A DNA stretch of 64,000 bases from Podocnemis expansa (lineage: Eukaryota; Chordata; Testudines; Podocnemididae): positions 10,440,507 to 10,504,506 of the forward strand of contig ML681997.1 of NCBI GenBank assembly GCA_007922195.1, written 5' to 3'. This document shows positions 1-11,120 of this stretch, in pieces. The notes below the pieces were generated by a model that worked only from the letters and a program-made list of their open reading frames with translations, did no database searches and was not told the DNA's origin. The position numbers and the translations under genes were made by a program. How positions within the stretch are numbered: position 1 is the stretch's first letter; every line of letters starts with the position of its first letter.

Positions 1-377
1 ACAGGACTCCTTGCTTCTTTAGATGAAAGGCAGTAGCGTTATTATTAAAATAAGTTCCTAATGATAGAAGGTCTAGCAGCAAACCACTGTGATCCACTTC
101 CTTGCAGATAGCCTCATGACCTTCCTCTCTTGACATATATAAACAATATAAATTGTTAAATAGTCTATTAGGTTACATAAACTTATTAGAAAATGAGTAC
201 ATCATATTTAAATTACGTGTTCCTTGAAATTAAAAAATTGTGCGTACTTACTATAAAACTGGTCACTTGCTATTTCTGTTTTGATTTCTACAGCCATGTT
301 TATGTTGTATACAGCATGTAATACCTATGAGCAACTCAACAGAACATGAGACCTAACAATCTGTAAATGAGACTTAC

Positions 378-564
378 TTTTTCTTTATATTCTGACTAGC
401 AGATTTTTCACAGTTCTTGTCTTTTCTTGCAGATTGGTTTTTGTTTTTTTTTTTCCTTTTTTTCTCGGTCATGTCCCACAAGTTCTTGTATTCCTTTAAC
501 AAAAATAAGAAGTTTGCCCTCAGATGTGCAGGAGTGTTTCTGTTTGCACTCTCATGAAAAGCTG
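378..564 (-). CDS. Candidate internal exon of an unidentified gene
   Basis: On the minus strand an open segment of about 62 codons is framed by two splice-like signals. Upstream is a T-rich tract followed by ATGACAG (AG at 565-566); downstream is AAAAA then GTAAGTC (GT at 376-377), with the in-frame stop falling exactly across the donor. The peptide starts AFHESANRNTPAHLRANFLF and ends in a strongly basic, lysine-rich tail (KKRKKKNKN). I do not recognise the family. In other amniotes the genes near WDR89 include PPP2R5E, SGPP1 and SYNE2; the peptide does not look like PPP2R5E. The poly-A run that encodes the lysines could equally be low-complexity noise, so this is only a candidate. Confidence 0.3.
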
Positions 565-1006
565 CTGTCATTTTAAAGGGACAAAAAAAAATTTTGTCTC
601 CATTTAACACTCGATTTACATTTTGTGAAATCTGTTATATGCAAGAAATTACACATTATGGCCTCCAGGCAGCAATGGAGAAAATCCTGATAATTCATCT
701 GTTGAACATGCCAGTTAAGAAGAATAAAAGTTACCAAACCAGCAGCACCAAACAAATCTCAGAACCTACCAACACCTTCAAGGAAAAGCCTGTATTTACA
801 TATAAGCCTTGCAATGTTCCCTAAAGGTTTGGTTTTGGGGTGGAGGAAGAAGTACTCCATTGGCACTAATGCTCCTTCGGTGCTCCACTCTAGTTCTACT
901 GAGTGAACTAGTTGCAGGACTGTCATCTCAAACATGCCAGGTGACCATTGGAGAGGGAGGCAAGTTTCCTCTACAAGTGCGCTGCTCAATTCCTGCTCCA
1001 CAGCGT

Positions 1007-1058
1007 GGGCCCAATTAACTCCCGCACCCCCTGGGCCCAATTAACTCCCGCACCCCCT
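1007..1058. repeat. Perfect 26-bp tandem duplication
   Basis: The 26-bp unit beginning GGGCCCAATTAACTCCCGC occurs twice head to tail (1007-1032 and 1033-1058) without a mismatch, which suggests a recent slippage duplication. Confidence 0.9.
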
Positions 1059-4000
1059 GAAAAATTCAAATGTGAGCCCTTAAAAATTTCTCTGAATGTC
1101 TATTTTAAAGATAGCTCCTTTTATTTTTAAGAAAAGGCATTAAAAGGCACTAATGCTCTGCAGAGCGTGGTCTCTCCAGTTCAACATTTGTAGAGCCAGA
1201 ACCGTACTGGTGGGCCATTCATTGTGCAGAGCCTACTCTACACCAATTATTCCCAGGTTTAGTCTGCACAGGAGCTTCAAAGAGAGACTGAAGATCCACT
1301 GTCTAGGTTCATGGACATATCTGTGATGCAGAAAATGTGTTAAATATGAGAAAAAGGAGGCCACACAGCCCAGTGCTGCTTTCCAGGATTGGCACAAAGG
1401 AAGAACTGTCTAAATTTTACATAAAAAATTTTACCAAAGACAACGTCACTGAATGGATAAGGTTGTGGAAGTCCTGCTTTGTTTGGCAGTAAACAGTTAT
1501 TTTTGGCTACTTCATTTCACCTGTGTGTCCATAGCACGAGCTATATAATGGTCTATAAAGCATCTGTATGTTGAGGGGGAGATTGAACAATTCCCCTGGT
1601 CGCACTAACAAATATTTTCCTGCTTAATATTATTGGAATGGGAAAGGCTTGATGTCCCCAGAGAACTAATTATTCAGTTCAACAGAGAAAACACAAGAGA
1701 ATGTTTGCAGGAACAAGTAATGCTATCTGATCAGGTGAATCAGTGTGAGAACCAGGCTCTTCTAGACCGGGCCTTACAAACGATCAAAGACCCATTACTG
1801 AGACAGTGCTCCAAAACGACTAAACTGCACTGAATGAACTACACCAGTGTCTGGGGTGTTACTTTAGCATTAGTCAACTGGAACCAAATTCAACTCTGGC
1901 ACAAGACCATTGTATTTAATCTCCTTCTTCCCAGGATATTTACTGACTTTGAGTTTTCTTCTGGTGAACAGCATATGCAACTTTTGCTTTAATATGTGTA
2001 ATTGCAGCACCTAGTTTGCTTGCAGAAGTAAGTCTTGTGCTTCTTTGGATTCTGCATAGAGTACCTATAGCTGATGCAAGAGTGAGAGCATGCAGAACCA
2101 GGCAGCGGTGTCAACAACGTTATCCCAGCTAATCTCTGTCTACGGAACTGGCTCCTTAAAAGTCCATTCAAACAGTCAGTGTAGATGCTCGCTTATTTGG
2201 GTAGACGTCTGCTTTTCACTGATGCTTTCTCTGCTCTCATTTTCCCTTTGGTTCACTTGGGTTTTTTTTGTCTTTTGCTGAATTCCCTTTTTTCTCTCTA
2301 ACTTGCTTTCCTGCCTGACAATGCCTGTTCTCTGACACATTACCACTTCCTGTTAGGTGCCCTGCCTGCCTGCTGTCTCTGTCCTTCGAGGGTCGTGCTC
2401 CTCTTTCATCAGGCTATCTCCTCTCCAACTGTCATTTCCCAGCTGCCCCTGAACTACCACTTTAAATGTTCCATCCTTTCTGCTGTCTAAGGACACCACC
2501 CACATGATTCTGCTGAGCGTGTGAAAAGCAGTAGGGGAAAAGACTGCCACGCCATCTGTCGCATGTTACATTCTCCCTTACTTTATCACTGTGGGTGTGT
2601 CTCTGTTGCACATGAAACAAGATGAGATCTCATCTCATTAATTTCTTCCCTCTTTCAGATAGAGTCTCTCTCTTTCATTTTTGAAATTAATGTATTGTTA
2701 ACCAAAGTCTGTGTACTTCCTTGTTACCCTCCCCAGACAAAAACATTTTCTTCAGCTGAATGCCCTCATTTCCTTTCCGAAGCTTCTTAAGTGACTTCTG
2801 GCATCTTCAATATATAAATAAATAAATGCAAACAAAACATCACCCAACAGCCATACCAATACACCAACAGGAGAATTTTCATATTTTTACCGTGTCTGAA
2901 AGATCTTGGTTCTTTTAGGCTAGTAATGAATTAGTCACCATGTTATCTGGGTCTTCCAAGCTTGCAACATCCTTCTTTCATTGTTCCCAACATTTCTTGC
3001 AAATTCAGATCACACTTCTGCATGCTCCTGTTCCTTCTTGCAGGTGAAAAAAGCAGTCCCCAAGATTATCCTTAGGGCCGTCTCCTGCTGTAATATACTG
3101 TCTCTCTCTGACAGGATAGTCCTCTTATTAGTCCCTAGCACACCCAGGAACTCTCACAAAGCATCCTTTTCCATATTGCAAACAGCTGTTACACAGAAAT
3201 GATCTTTCATGGTGATCTGTATCACACAGGTTTTATACAACATTTGCTGCACTTCGGGACAAAATTTTGGGGGCTGTAGTCAGTAGTCAGGGACTGTTCT
3301 TAGTACATAATTGTGAGTATTATCAATCCCCTGTGTTTTGTTTTAAAGAATTACCTTTATCTGAGGCACACCAAGTGGGTTGTAAGGCAGTCCAACTGTC
3401 TTGGACAACATTCTGCATTGATAGCTGTATTGATGGCTGATACTAGGGTGAGAGCGAGAGGATCCAAAGGAAACAGCTACAAAAGGAACATGTTGAGAGA
3501 GAAATAATGCAAGAATTAATTAAAAAAAAAAAACAGGATTTGCAGATCAGGATTAGGAAAATAAAGGAGAAGAGTAAAACATCTCTAGGACATTCACCGT
3601 AAGCCAAACACTCAGACAAATCTGTAGGTGACATTTTATTAGAAGTGAGCTCAAGTAGAGAGCTACAGCCTCTTGAGACTTGAGAACAATTCACAAATTC
3701 TTCTACCAAGAGAGGAACAATTTTCTTGTCCAATCTCAAACCTACTTTGATTTTCCCTGGCAAAAGTGATTGGTTGCTTGGGCCATTTATCCCCTAAAAT
3801 TGGGACTCCATCAAAGGAGATAGGACACAATTTCATGGAATAATAGACCGTCTGTCAATTAAATATGTCTGGTTACAAGACAAACCAGATAATTGAATGT
3901 TCCCTCATCCTGATTCAATAACTGTTTATCGTATTCTCATGTTTCTGACTCTTGTTTCATCCTAGTCTTGTCTTGTTCCCACATCACTCTTACTGGAGAG

Positions 4001-5336
4001 TGTGTTCTCATATGCATCTTTGATCCTGTCCACACATCTTCCTAATTCCACTGTGTGTTTGGCTATGTTTTTGAAAATCTAGCTCATGCACATGATTGTG
4101 CACACTGACGTGCCTGAATACTTGACATGCATGGTCAGTTAAGTAGCTAAACGGTCATGTGTATGCAATTACCTGTATGGAAGCATAAATTAGGCACATG
4201 CAATTATGAGTATGTAACTCTGCATAGGTTTGTGTGCGTGCACCTGTCTGACAACCTGGCACACTGTTTCTGTTAACTTCTTCTTTCCTTTCCTCACAAC
4301 TGCCTGCAAACACTGACATATCAAGGAATGCTGTTCCTCACGGGAATATCATGATGGAATAAAGCTTAGCTGTGTCAGCACTCAAGTTTTTCCTTCTCAG
4401 TCTTGGAATTATTTACTATCCCCCTGTGTCAAAATGTTAGCAGCCCAGTGTCCAATATTCTGATGGTTGTGAATGGCACCCCAAATCCTTACATCATGTG
4501 ACATAAATTCAGTTCTAGTAACAGCACGTCTCTGTTTCTATACTGCTAACCAGAACTAATTACTTCCTTCCAGTTAGTAGTCTGTTTAGTGGAGGAAGAT
4601 GTATTCAAACAATAATATCAGGTTATGAAACAAACCACTCAATACCCACAATGCACTAAAAACCACAAGCTCACTTATCTTAGTAACTGAATTTCTCAGT
4701 CTCTTTCTCTTCTTTCACTGTTTTCTTGGTTCTGCAGGTTGTTTGGTTGACTCCTTTTTCCTTTCTTTGTCTAGCTCATTTTCAGTCCTCTGCAGTTCAT
4801 CGTCTCTCACACGTTACCCTACCTCCTATTAACTTTTAACTATGTCTGACCCCACTACTCTGATTACACTTCCTTCAATTTCCTCTCCATCTACCATTCA
4901 GTGCCACCAAACCTTATGTCCAGATCTAGGCTTTGCTTCTGCTTGAAGTGATATCGCCCACAATGTTGTGCTGTCACTCGGAATAGCAGTGAAGAAAGGA
5001 CCACCTCATGGTCTCCCTGCTATGACAAGATTTTTGTTAGATCTGCTCGTTTTTCCAGAGGCAAATGGCCAGAGTCAGTTTAAGAATCAACATGAGTTGC
5101 TTCCCCATTCATCAGATTTCTGAGAGGAGGAAAGAAGAGCCAGCTTGCAGAACCACCTTTCTTTGTTTGCAGTTTATCTCAGGACATATATCTTTTGCAG
5201 GTGTGGCTGAGCCAAAACAGGGTGAGTTAGTAAAAATCTCTACCATCAAGGTACATGTGTAAAGTTGATGGAAGTGGCGTGCTGCATTCTGAAATGCAAA
5301 ACTAGTGTGGAAGGAGTTTGCAAAGCAAATGTCACA

Positions 5337-6776
5337 TAGAATCATAGAATCATACGGTTGGAAGGGACCCCACGAGGTCATCTAGTCCAACCCCCTGCCA
5401 AAAAAAAGCAGGACCACTCCCATTAGATCATCCCAGTCAGTGTTTTGTCCAGCTGGGACTTGAACACCTCCAGAGATGGAGATTCCACCATCTCCCTAGG
5501 CAGCTTATTCCAATGCTTCACCACTCGCCTAGTAAGGAAGTTTTTCCTAATATCCAGCCTGGACCGCCCCAGCTGTAACTTGAAACCATTGGTTCTCGTT
5601 CTGCCCTCTGTTACTACCGAGAACAGTCGAGCTCCCTCCTCCTTGGAGCAACCCTTCAAGTAGTTGAAGGTTGCTATCAAATCCCCCCTCAGTCTTCTCT
5701 TCTGCAGACTAAATAAGCCTAATGCTTTCAGTCTTTCCTCATAGGGCTTGTGCTCCAGCCCTTTGATCATTTTGGTTGCCCTCCGCTGAACTCTCTCTAA
5801 TTTGTCCATGTCCTTTTTGTAGTGGGGAGCCCAAAACTGAACACAGTATTCTAGATGTGGCCTCACCAATGCAGAATAGAGGGGAATGATCACATCCCTT
5901 GATCTGCTGGTAATACTTCTTTTGATGCAGCCCAGTATGCCATTGGCCTTTTTGGCAGCAAGAGCACACTGCTGACTCATATCTAGCTTCCCATCCACCA
6001 TGACTCCCAGGTCCTTTTCTCCAGTGCTGCTATTTAGCTGATCACTCCCCAGCCTGTAGCAGTACATGGGGTTTTTTCGTCCCAAGTGCAGGATTTTACA
6101 CTTATCCTTGTTGAACCTCATGAGATTCCTCTTGGCCCACTGCTCCAATTTGTCTAGGTCTCCCTGAATCCTGTCCCTGCCCTCTAGGGTGTCTACCGTT
6201 CCCCCCAGTTTAGTATCATCTGCAAACTTACTAAGTGTGCAATCTATCCCATCATCCAGATCATTAATGAAAACATTGAACAGAACTGGCCCCAGGACCG
6301 ACCCCTGGGGCACACCACTTGTTACTGCCTGCCAACTTGACATGGAGCCATTGATTCCTACACACTGAAACCGTTGTTCTAGCCAGTTTTCTATCCACCT
6401 TACAGTCCATGCATCTAACCCATACTTCCTTAATTTGCCAGTGAGAATGCTGTGGGAAACCGTATCAAAAGCCTTGCTAAAGTCAAGGTATATCACATCA
6501 ACGGCTCTTCCCGCATCCACAAATCCAGTCATCTCATCATAGAAGGCGATGAGGTTGGTCAGGCATGATTTACCCTTGGTGAATCCATGCTGACTGTTCC
6601 TGATTACTCTATTTTCCTCCAAGTGCTTCAGGATGGATTCTTTGAGAAGCTGCTCCATGATTTTTCTAGGGATTGAGGTGAGGCTGACAGGTCTGTAATT
6701 CCCAGGATCATCCTTTTTGCCTTTCTTGAAGATAGGTACTATATTTGCTTTTTTCCAGTCCTCTGGCACCTCCCCT
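5337..6776 (-). mobile_element. CR1 LINE, 5'-truncated, young copy A
   Basis: This is a CR1-family non-LTR retrotransposon inserted on the minus strand. Its 3' end lies at low coordinates and carries the short CR1 tail repeat (AATCATAGAATCATA on the plus strand), followed by the conserved GGTTGGAAGGGACCCC and TCTAGTCCAACCCCCTGCC blocks. It aligns almost base for base with copy B at 55053-56962 up to 6776, where copy A is 5'-truncated. No flanking target duplication is expected for CR1, and I saw none. The encoded C-terminal reverse transcriptase frame is still open, so the insertion is relatively recent. Confidence 0.95.
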
Positions 6777-6898
6777 GAGGTGCAGGCTGGTACATGCAGG
6801 CTGGTACACGGGCATTGCATAGCACAGACTTGAGGAATTTTCCTGTAGCCATGGCACAGAAGTGACACCTTTTTCAGAGGTTCCAGAGTGGTACCCAT
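5423..6898 (-). CDS. CR1 reverse transcriptase, C-terminal part, with chimeric N-terminus
   Basis: The open frame is 491 codons. Residues 42-491 are CR1 ORF2 reverse transcriptase; the first 41 come from flanking DNA and from the tip of the neighbouring Penelope-like foldback, so they are not native. Visible RT motifs are YLDFSKAFD (about 137-145), [11 protein letters not shown] (about 194-204) and the catalytic FADD (about 225-228), followed by the conserved CR1 C-terminus ending in [10 protein letters not shown]. The apurinic endonuclease domain and the first part of RT are missing, so the protein cannot support retrotransposition alone. Known role of the full protein: target-primed reverse transcription of CR1 RNA. 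Expression of this fragment is doubtful, and the intact frame probably reflects youth. Confidence 0.85.
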   Translation of the reverse strand: MGTTLEPLKKVSLLCHGYRKIPQVCAMQCPCTSLHVPACTSGEVPEDWKKANIVPIFKKGKKDDPGNYRPVSLTSIPRKIMEQLLKESILKHLEENRVIRNSQHGFTKGKSCLTNLIAFYDEMTGFVDAGRAVDVIYLDFSKAFDTVSHSILTGKLRKYGLDAWTVRWIENWLEQRFQCVGINGSMSSWQAVTSGVPQGSVLGPVLFNVFINDLDDGIDCTLSKFADDTKLGGTVDTLEGRDRIQGDLDKLEQWAKRNLMRFNKDKCKILHLGRKNPMYCYRLGSDQLNSSTGEKDLGVMVDGKLDMSQQCALAAKKANGILGCIKRSITSRSRDVIIPLYSALVRPHLEYCVQFWAPHYKKDMDKLERVQRRATKMIKGLEHKPYEERLKALGLFSLQKRRLRGDLIATFNYLKGCSKEEGARLFSVVTEGRTRTNGFKLQLGRSRLDIRKNFLTRRVVKHWNKLPREMVESPSLEVFKSQLDKTLTGMI

Positions 6899-7285
6899 GT
6901 TAGTCTAGGTCAGCACAATAAACCAGGAGTCTGGTGGCACTTTTAAAGACTAACAAATTTATTTACCACATGAGCTTTTGTGGTAGAAAATCCCACTTCA
7001 TCAGACACTTGACAATGGGAAACTTACAGAATGGGAGCAAAATAAATGCAGGGGAGTGTAAATTGTAAGATCAGGTCAGTTACAGCAAATCCTTTTTATA
7101 TTTTCTTTCTATAACTGTCTGACCTGATCCTATGACTTACATTCCCTGCATTTATTTCGCTCCCACTCCGTAAGTTCCCCATCTTCAAGCATCTGACAAA
7201 GAGGGATTTTCTCCCATGAAAGCTCACGTGATAAAGAAATTTGTTGGTCTTTGAAGTCCCCCAGACTCCTTGTTCCTTTTTCTGA
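6881..7285. mobile_element. Penelope-like element foldback, copy 1
   Basis: Two arms of the same Penelope-like 3' region lie in opposite orientation. The left arm (6881 to about 7085) reads tip inwards, with TGGCACTTTTAAAGACTAAC and then AAAATCCCACTTCATCAGAC. The right arm (about 7090-7285) is its reverse complement, with TGGGATTTTCTCCCATGAAAG and ACTCCTTG. The loop is a short AT-rich stretch. The arms match the termini of the coding copy at 39088-40695. The right arm has CTGACAAAG where other copies have CTGATGAAG. The element lies about 100 bp from the 5' break of CR1 copy A. Confidence 0.85.
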
Positions 7286-7780
7286 GGAGCATTTTTCCTC
7301 TGCACATTTATCTCAGTATTTGCCTATGCATATTTTTGCACTCCTTTTTCTAGGCAATTTGTGGAATTCCCCCAACACAATTCAGGCAGTACAATATCTC
7401 TGCAACCTGCTACCGTAGAGACTAATCAGTAACAGGTATGTGTCTGCGTGGCCTCCATGCTTCTTTGGCTCCTTGCGTTATTCAAAGGAAGGAGTGCTTG
7501 TTTACAGTTCTGTTCCAGAGATATCAGCTCCTGAGACTAATATCACCACCTCCTGGGGGAAACAGCCAGGAGTGAGTGCCATTGTCCTCTACTATTAAAC
7601 TCATGCATTGAAGCGATTCCCTACACATTTTCCCAACCCCTGCCTAGGAAGCCATACTCTCTGACTGGTGCCATCCAAGCGTGACCCCAAGGAGCAATAA
7701 GAATGCAGTGCTTACAGCTTTAAGGGAGCAAGAGCAGTGATCTCAGCATCTTAAATTTTGCTTTCCATAGTTGGACCATG
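7286..7780. other. Non-coding, nothing recognised
   Basis: Neither strand holds a convincing open frame or recognised repeat. The left part of the following Harbinger element may begin within this stretch, but I could not find its terminus. Confidence 0.4.
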
Positions 7781-7811
7781 ATATCTGCAGCTGGGACCCC
7801 TGTGGCCTCCA

Positions 7812-8255
7812 GTGGTTTCCCCTTCCATACCCATGGAACACCTGAACCAGAGAAGGAGAAAGAAGAAGACTCAAAATGACCTGATCAGTGAGATCCCACA
7901 AGTCAGTGCTGCATTAAACAGCAAGCACTGGACATGGAGGATGAAACCTGCAGATAGGCATAGGAAAAGGAGACAATTACACCAGGCCATAATGGGTCCC
8001 TTAGGAAGTAAGAAGGGATGCTGCAGATTCTGGTGGGCATATGGGTTCAATGGTCCCATGCTCGCCTCCCTCTGCAGCCAGTGGTTGCAGGACCTCCCCT
8101 ACTACTCCATGCAGGGGACATTCAAGCTAATCACAGTTCCACAGACACTGACCGGTGAAAGCCACAGTGTGTCTATAGCTGAAATTAATAACTTTTTAAT
8201 GTATTTGTTTTTAAATTGGGGAGAATGGGTTGCACTAATTTTTGTTGCAAAATAA
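7812..8255 (+). pseudogene. Harbinger Myb/SANT-like DNA-binding protein, C-terminal remnant
   Basis: The first third of this open frame reads RRRKKTQNDLISEIPQVSAA followed by a Trp- and Arg-rich stretch (TWRMKPADRHRKRRQL). From knowledge of the family, this resembles the basic C-terminal segment of the accessory Myb/SANT protein of vertebrate Harbinger transposons, which helps the transposase enter the nucleus and bind the ends. The N-terminal SANT domain is absent. An AATAAA just after the frame (about 8250) could be its polyadenylation signal, and the transposase remnant runs towards it from the other strand. The later part of the frame has no recognisable content. Confidence 0.5.
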
Positions 8256-8289
8256 AATTCTATTACTTGGGTCATAACTAATCTTTATT

Positions 8290-9130
8290 AGTTCACAGCA
8301 TATGCTGACTGGCGCTCAACTGTTCTGAAAAGTGACCACTGACTGGTTACTGTCTGGCTCCACTCTGAGATCTTCTAATAGCCCATCTAGCCGCCTGTTG
8401 AAACTGAGCAGATGCTGCTCCACCTCCACCCTGGCGGAAGCTTTGCCCTCTTTGCTTCACAGATACCACGCAGGGAGCTTAATCATTGGGGTGTTTTTCT
8501 CACTGAGGTTCAGTCCTGTGAGCAGACAATGCCCATGTCCCTTCAACTGACTAAAGGCACATTCAGCTGCTGAGCTGGTAGCTGAATGGCTTCTTTGTGG
8601 TGTTGAGGCAGTCAGTGTATGGCTTCATGAGCAAGGGGACCAAGGAGTAGGCTGGGTCCCCCAGAATCACTACTGGCACGTCAACATTGCCAAAGGGAAC
8701 CCGCCAGCCAGGAAAGAAAGTTGCTGTTCTCAGCTTTCTGAACAGTTCTATGTTCTTAAAGCTGTGAGAGTCATGCACCTTCCCTGTCTGTACTGATGTC
8801 CATGAAGCATCCCTGGTCATCTGTCAGCACTTGCATAATAATGGAAAAGTAGCCATTTCTGTTACTGTACTGTGTGGCAAGTGGTCTGGTGCCAAAATAG
8901 GGATCTGCTGCCATCTATCACTCCCTGCATTTCACAAATCCCCACTGCTACAAATCCATCCTCTATGTCCTGCCCAATACCAAGAGTCAAATCCTGCATA
9001 ACCAGCAACAATTAATGACCTTGCATGCTTTCATGACAGTGACCCCGTTGTGGACTTCCTAGCTTCAAATTGGTATCAACTGACCAATAGCAATTTGATA
9101 CTGCAAATTTCCAAAGTGTGCCACTTGTTT
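8290..9130 (-). pseudogene. Harbinger transposase remnant
   Basis: On the minus strand, 8563-8820 encodes GKVHDSHSFKN, LFRKLRTATFFPGW, VPVVILGDPAYSL and LMKPYTDCLNTTKKPFSYQL. These match the second and third blocks of the Harbinger DDE transposase, GDPAY holding one catalytic aspartate. More decayed sequence lies upstream to about 9130, including codons matching the region that specifies DG(T/I)DG...Q motifs, but with stops and frameshifts. The intact enzyme of this family cuts and joins transposon ends with a 3-bp target duplication. This copy is dead. Confidence 0.75.
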
Positions 9131-9154
9131 GTCAGTGCATCTTTCATTTTCATG

Positions 9155-9309
9155 TTCCAGAGGGGTAGGCATGTTGGTCTAGTTCAGCAAAACAAGCAAG
9201 GAGTCCTGTGGCACTTAAAAACTAACACAATTATTTATCACCTGAGCTTTTGTGGGAGAAAATGCCATTTTGTCAGATGCTTTGAAAATGGGGGAACTTA
9301 CAGACAGTA
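9155..9309. mobile_element. Penelope-like element fragment, copy 2
   Basis: Starts with the family tip TTCCAGAGGGGTAGGCATG and continues through GAGTCCTGTGGCAC, AACTAACACAATTATTTATC and the hairpin block TTTGTGGGAGAAAATGCCA to the GGGGAACTTACAGA segment. Only the inward-reading arm is present. It interrupts the Harbinger transposase region of element 1. Confidence 0.8.
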
Positions 9310-10311
9310 AGACTGTGACCTGGCACATCCAGAAGTTCTGCAGCCAGTGCTTGGCACCCCAAACTTCCATGACAATGTGATACCACTAGTCATTGCCTGT
9401 TCTTGGGCTCAGAAATGGTGCACCATCATCACCAGCTGCTCTGAATGCCACCAACTTCGAATTGGGTTTCCCACAGCACACTGTCTTCCAAGGTGTTCCC
9501 CACACCTCTGCATATACTTCAGGGTCATATGATTGTGCTTACAACACTCATGACACTTGTTCAGGGCTATGCAGGCTCCCGCCTCTGCCAGAGATAGTGG
9601 ATACCAAGGAGGGCAGTGCAGGTTTGTGAGGTTTTGAAAAAAAAGACTCAACAATTATGGGCTAAAGCTATTATGGGATGGAAACAGTTGCAAACTGGGA
9701 AGCTGACTCCATGCTCCCAGTCAATACTGGGTGACTTGTTTCAGTCCCATCACACATTACCAAAACACATTTGCACTGGAAGATGGGAAGTTGCAGCATG
9801 GCACACCTAGCCCTTGTGCACTGCACTCCATCGATACAAGCTCTCCCCATGAGTAGGCACCCCACTAACATAAGGAATCAAGTTTGCACCAGCACAAGTG
9901 ATGAACTAACTGCAGCAGCTATATGCAATGTAGACATGGCCTTACTGAAAAAGTTACTAGATGTCATTGCTCAGGGAAGATTTGAAACTTGCCAGAATGC
10001 TCAAGGCCTTGAAGAGCTCTCTTTGAAGAGGTGGATGAAATGAATCCTTGGAGCTGGACTGACAACAAGCAAGTGAAGAAAACTAGTATTTACTTAAGAA
10101 ACTGTTCTCTCTTCTTTCTCACTATTTGAAAGAAAAATTCCTTCTTAATGCTAACAGGTTGCTGCCAACTTGGATTAGACGTACTATGTGGCTCCACATG
10201 TAGAGTAGCAATGTTGCCATAGGGAGTAATCATGTTCAACTTTTAGATGTATTTTATATAATAATTAGGTAAAATAATGTGTCTAGAGGACTGAGAGGTA
10301 AGAAGTCTTGG

Positions 10312-10370
10312 GCCAAAATCTGGTCCCCTATGGCAAAAGTTCTGTTGATATCAGTGGAGCCGAGATGTCA
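10312..10370. repeat. Old dispersed repeat with an inverted core
   Basis: The segment GCCAAAATCTGGTCCCC...TATGGCAAAAGTTCTG...GATATCAGTGGAGC resembles a common ancient sauropsid motif (CCAAAATCCTGCTCCC...GACTTCAGTGGGAGC). A similar block lies at 31785-31835. Family assignment is uncertain. Confidence 0.35.
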
Positions 10371-10374
10371 TCCT

Positions 10375-10560
10375 TAATTTCTAATCTTTATTCACTGCCA
10401 ACCAATTGTGGGAAAAATCACTTCACTTTTCCGTTTAATTTCCCCCTCTCTAACACAGGGATAACAGTACTAGTTTACCTCATAGACATGCTGTTAGAAT
10501 TCAGTAGCTGATGTTTGCAGTGCTTCAAACATACCAGTTGCTGAGTATTATTAGTTTTGC
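10375..10560 (+). repeat. MIR-like SINE, plus strand
   Basis: The order of blocks follows the MIR consensus: AAAATCACTTCACTTTTC, then TTTCCCCCTCTC, GGGATAACAGTACTAGTTTACCTCATAGA, then TGTTAGAATTCAGTAGCTGATGTTTGCAGTGCTTC. These correspond to the MIR core and 3' part. Divergence is high, as expected for an old amniote SINE, and the tRNA-like head was not seen. Confidence 0.65.
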
Positions 10561-10950
10561 CAACCCCTGGGAGAAGCAGTAAATGGCTGCTGTCCAAATC
10601 ACTCAATTTGTGCTGCAAACACTCCATATTTCTTGATGGTTTCAGTTAGCTGTATTTGGAGTGACATTTCTGGAGATCCTAATGGCTAGGAAAGGAGGAT
10701 CAAACACTTTGAAGTCTAATGACTCATAGAAATATTCTGGACTTGGAATTTTGCATGATTGTTTTATAACTGAAGAATAGTGCTCTGCTGTCTGAAATGG
10801 TGCCATGCACTGGGGTGGTAGTTGGAATGCGGGCAACTGGCTATGCACGCAGCCCTGTCACAGTCTGAGGAAACTCAAGCTGTTGATTTTGCATTCAGAA
10901 ATTACACATTTGAGGCTCAATCTTCAAGTGTGTCTAAACTAAATTCAAAT

Positions 10951-11120
10951 GAGTCCTGTGGCACTTTTAAAGACTAACAAATTTATTTATCGCATGAGCC
11001 TTTGTGGGAGAAAATCCCACTTCCACAAAAGCTCATGTGATAAATAAATGTGTTAGTCTTCAAGTGCCACAGGACTCCTTGTTTGTTTTACTGAACGAGA
11101 CTAATATGACTACCCCTTTT
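10951..11120. mobile_element. Penelope-like foldback, copy 3
   Basis: The left arm GAGTCCTGTGGCACTTTTAAAG...GAGAAAATCCCACTT runs straight into the right arm CCACAAAAGCTCATGTGATA...GTGCCACAGGACTCC. Almost no spacer separates them, so the element can fold into one long hairpin. The right tip ends with the family sequence around GACTACCCCTTTT. The right arm has lost the CTGATGAAG half of the ribozyme-like core. Confidence 0.85.

Larger units (their letters stand above)
1..5336. other. Mostly unique non-coding DNA, no recognised gene
   Basis: Apart from the candidate exon at 378-564 and a small tandem duplication at 1007-1058, I recognise nothing here. Open frames are short and scattered on both strands, the sequence is AT-rich, and no repeat family in the rest of the window aligns to it by eye. 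Weak open frames at 1633-1833 (+) and 3443-3763 (-) lack convincing splice or family evidence. Confidence 0.5.
7780..9945. mobile_element. Harbinger (PIF/Harbinger) DNA transposon, decayed, element 1
   Basis: Two convergent gene remnants typical of PIF/Harbinger elements lie here. A Myb/SANT-type DNA-binding protein C-terminus is on the plus strand (about 7812-8255), followed by AATAAA. A DDE transposase remnant is on the minus strand (about 8290-9130). The right part (9310-9945) is non-coding and ends near TGTAGACATGGCC, which resembles the TGTAGAC-type tips of these elements. A Penelope-like copy sits inside it at 9155-9309. The left terminus was not found. The same convergent layout recurs at 34.6-38.9 kb and 47.7-51.8 kb. 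Confidence 0.7.

Noticed and set aside
1633..1833. 66-codon plus-strand frame with exon-like codon use (ends near GACTAAACTGCACTGA)
   Set aside because: No convincing splice acceptor or donor and no family similarity; kept as non-coding.
3443..3763. 106-codon minus-strand frame
   Set aside because: No recognisable domain; the end runs into an A/T-rich simple stretch, and splice signals are weak.
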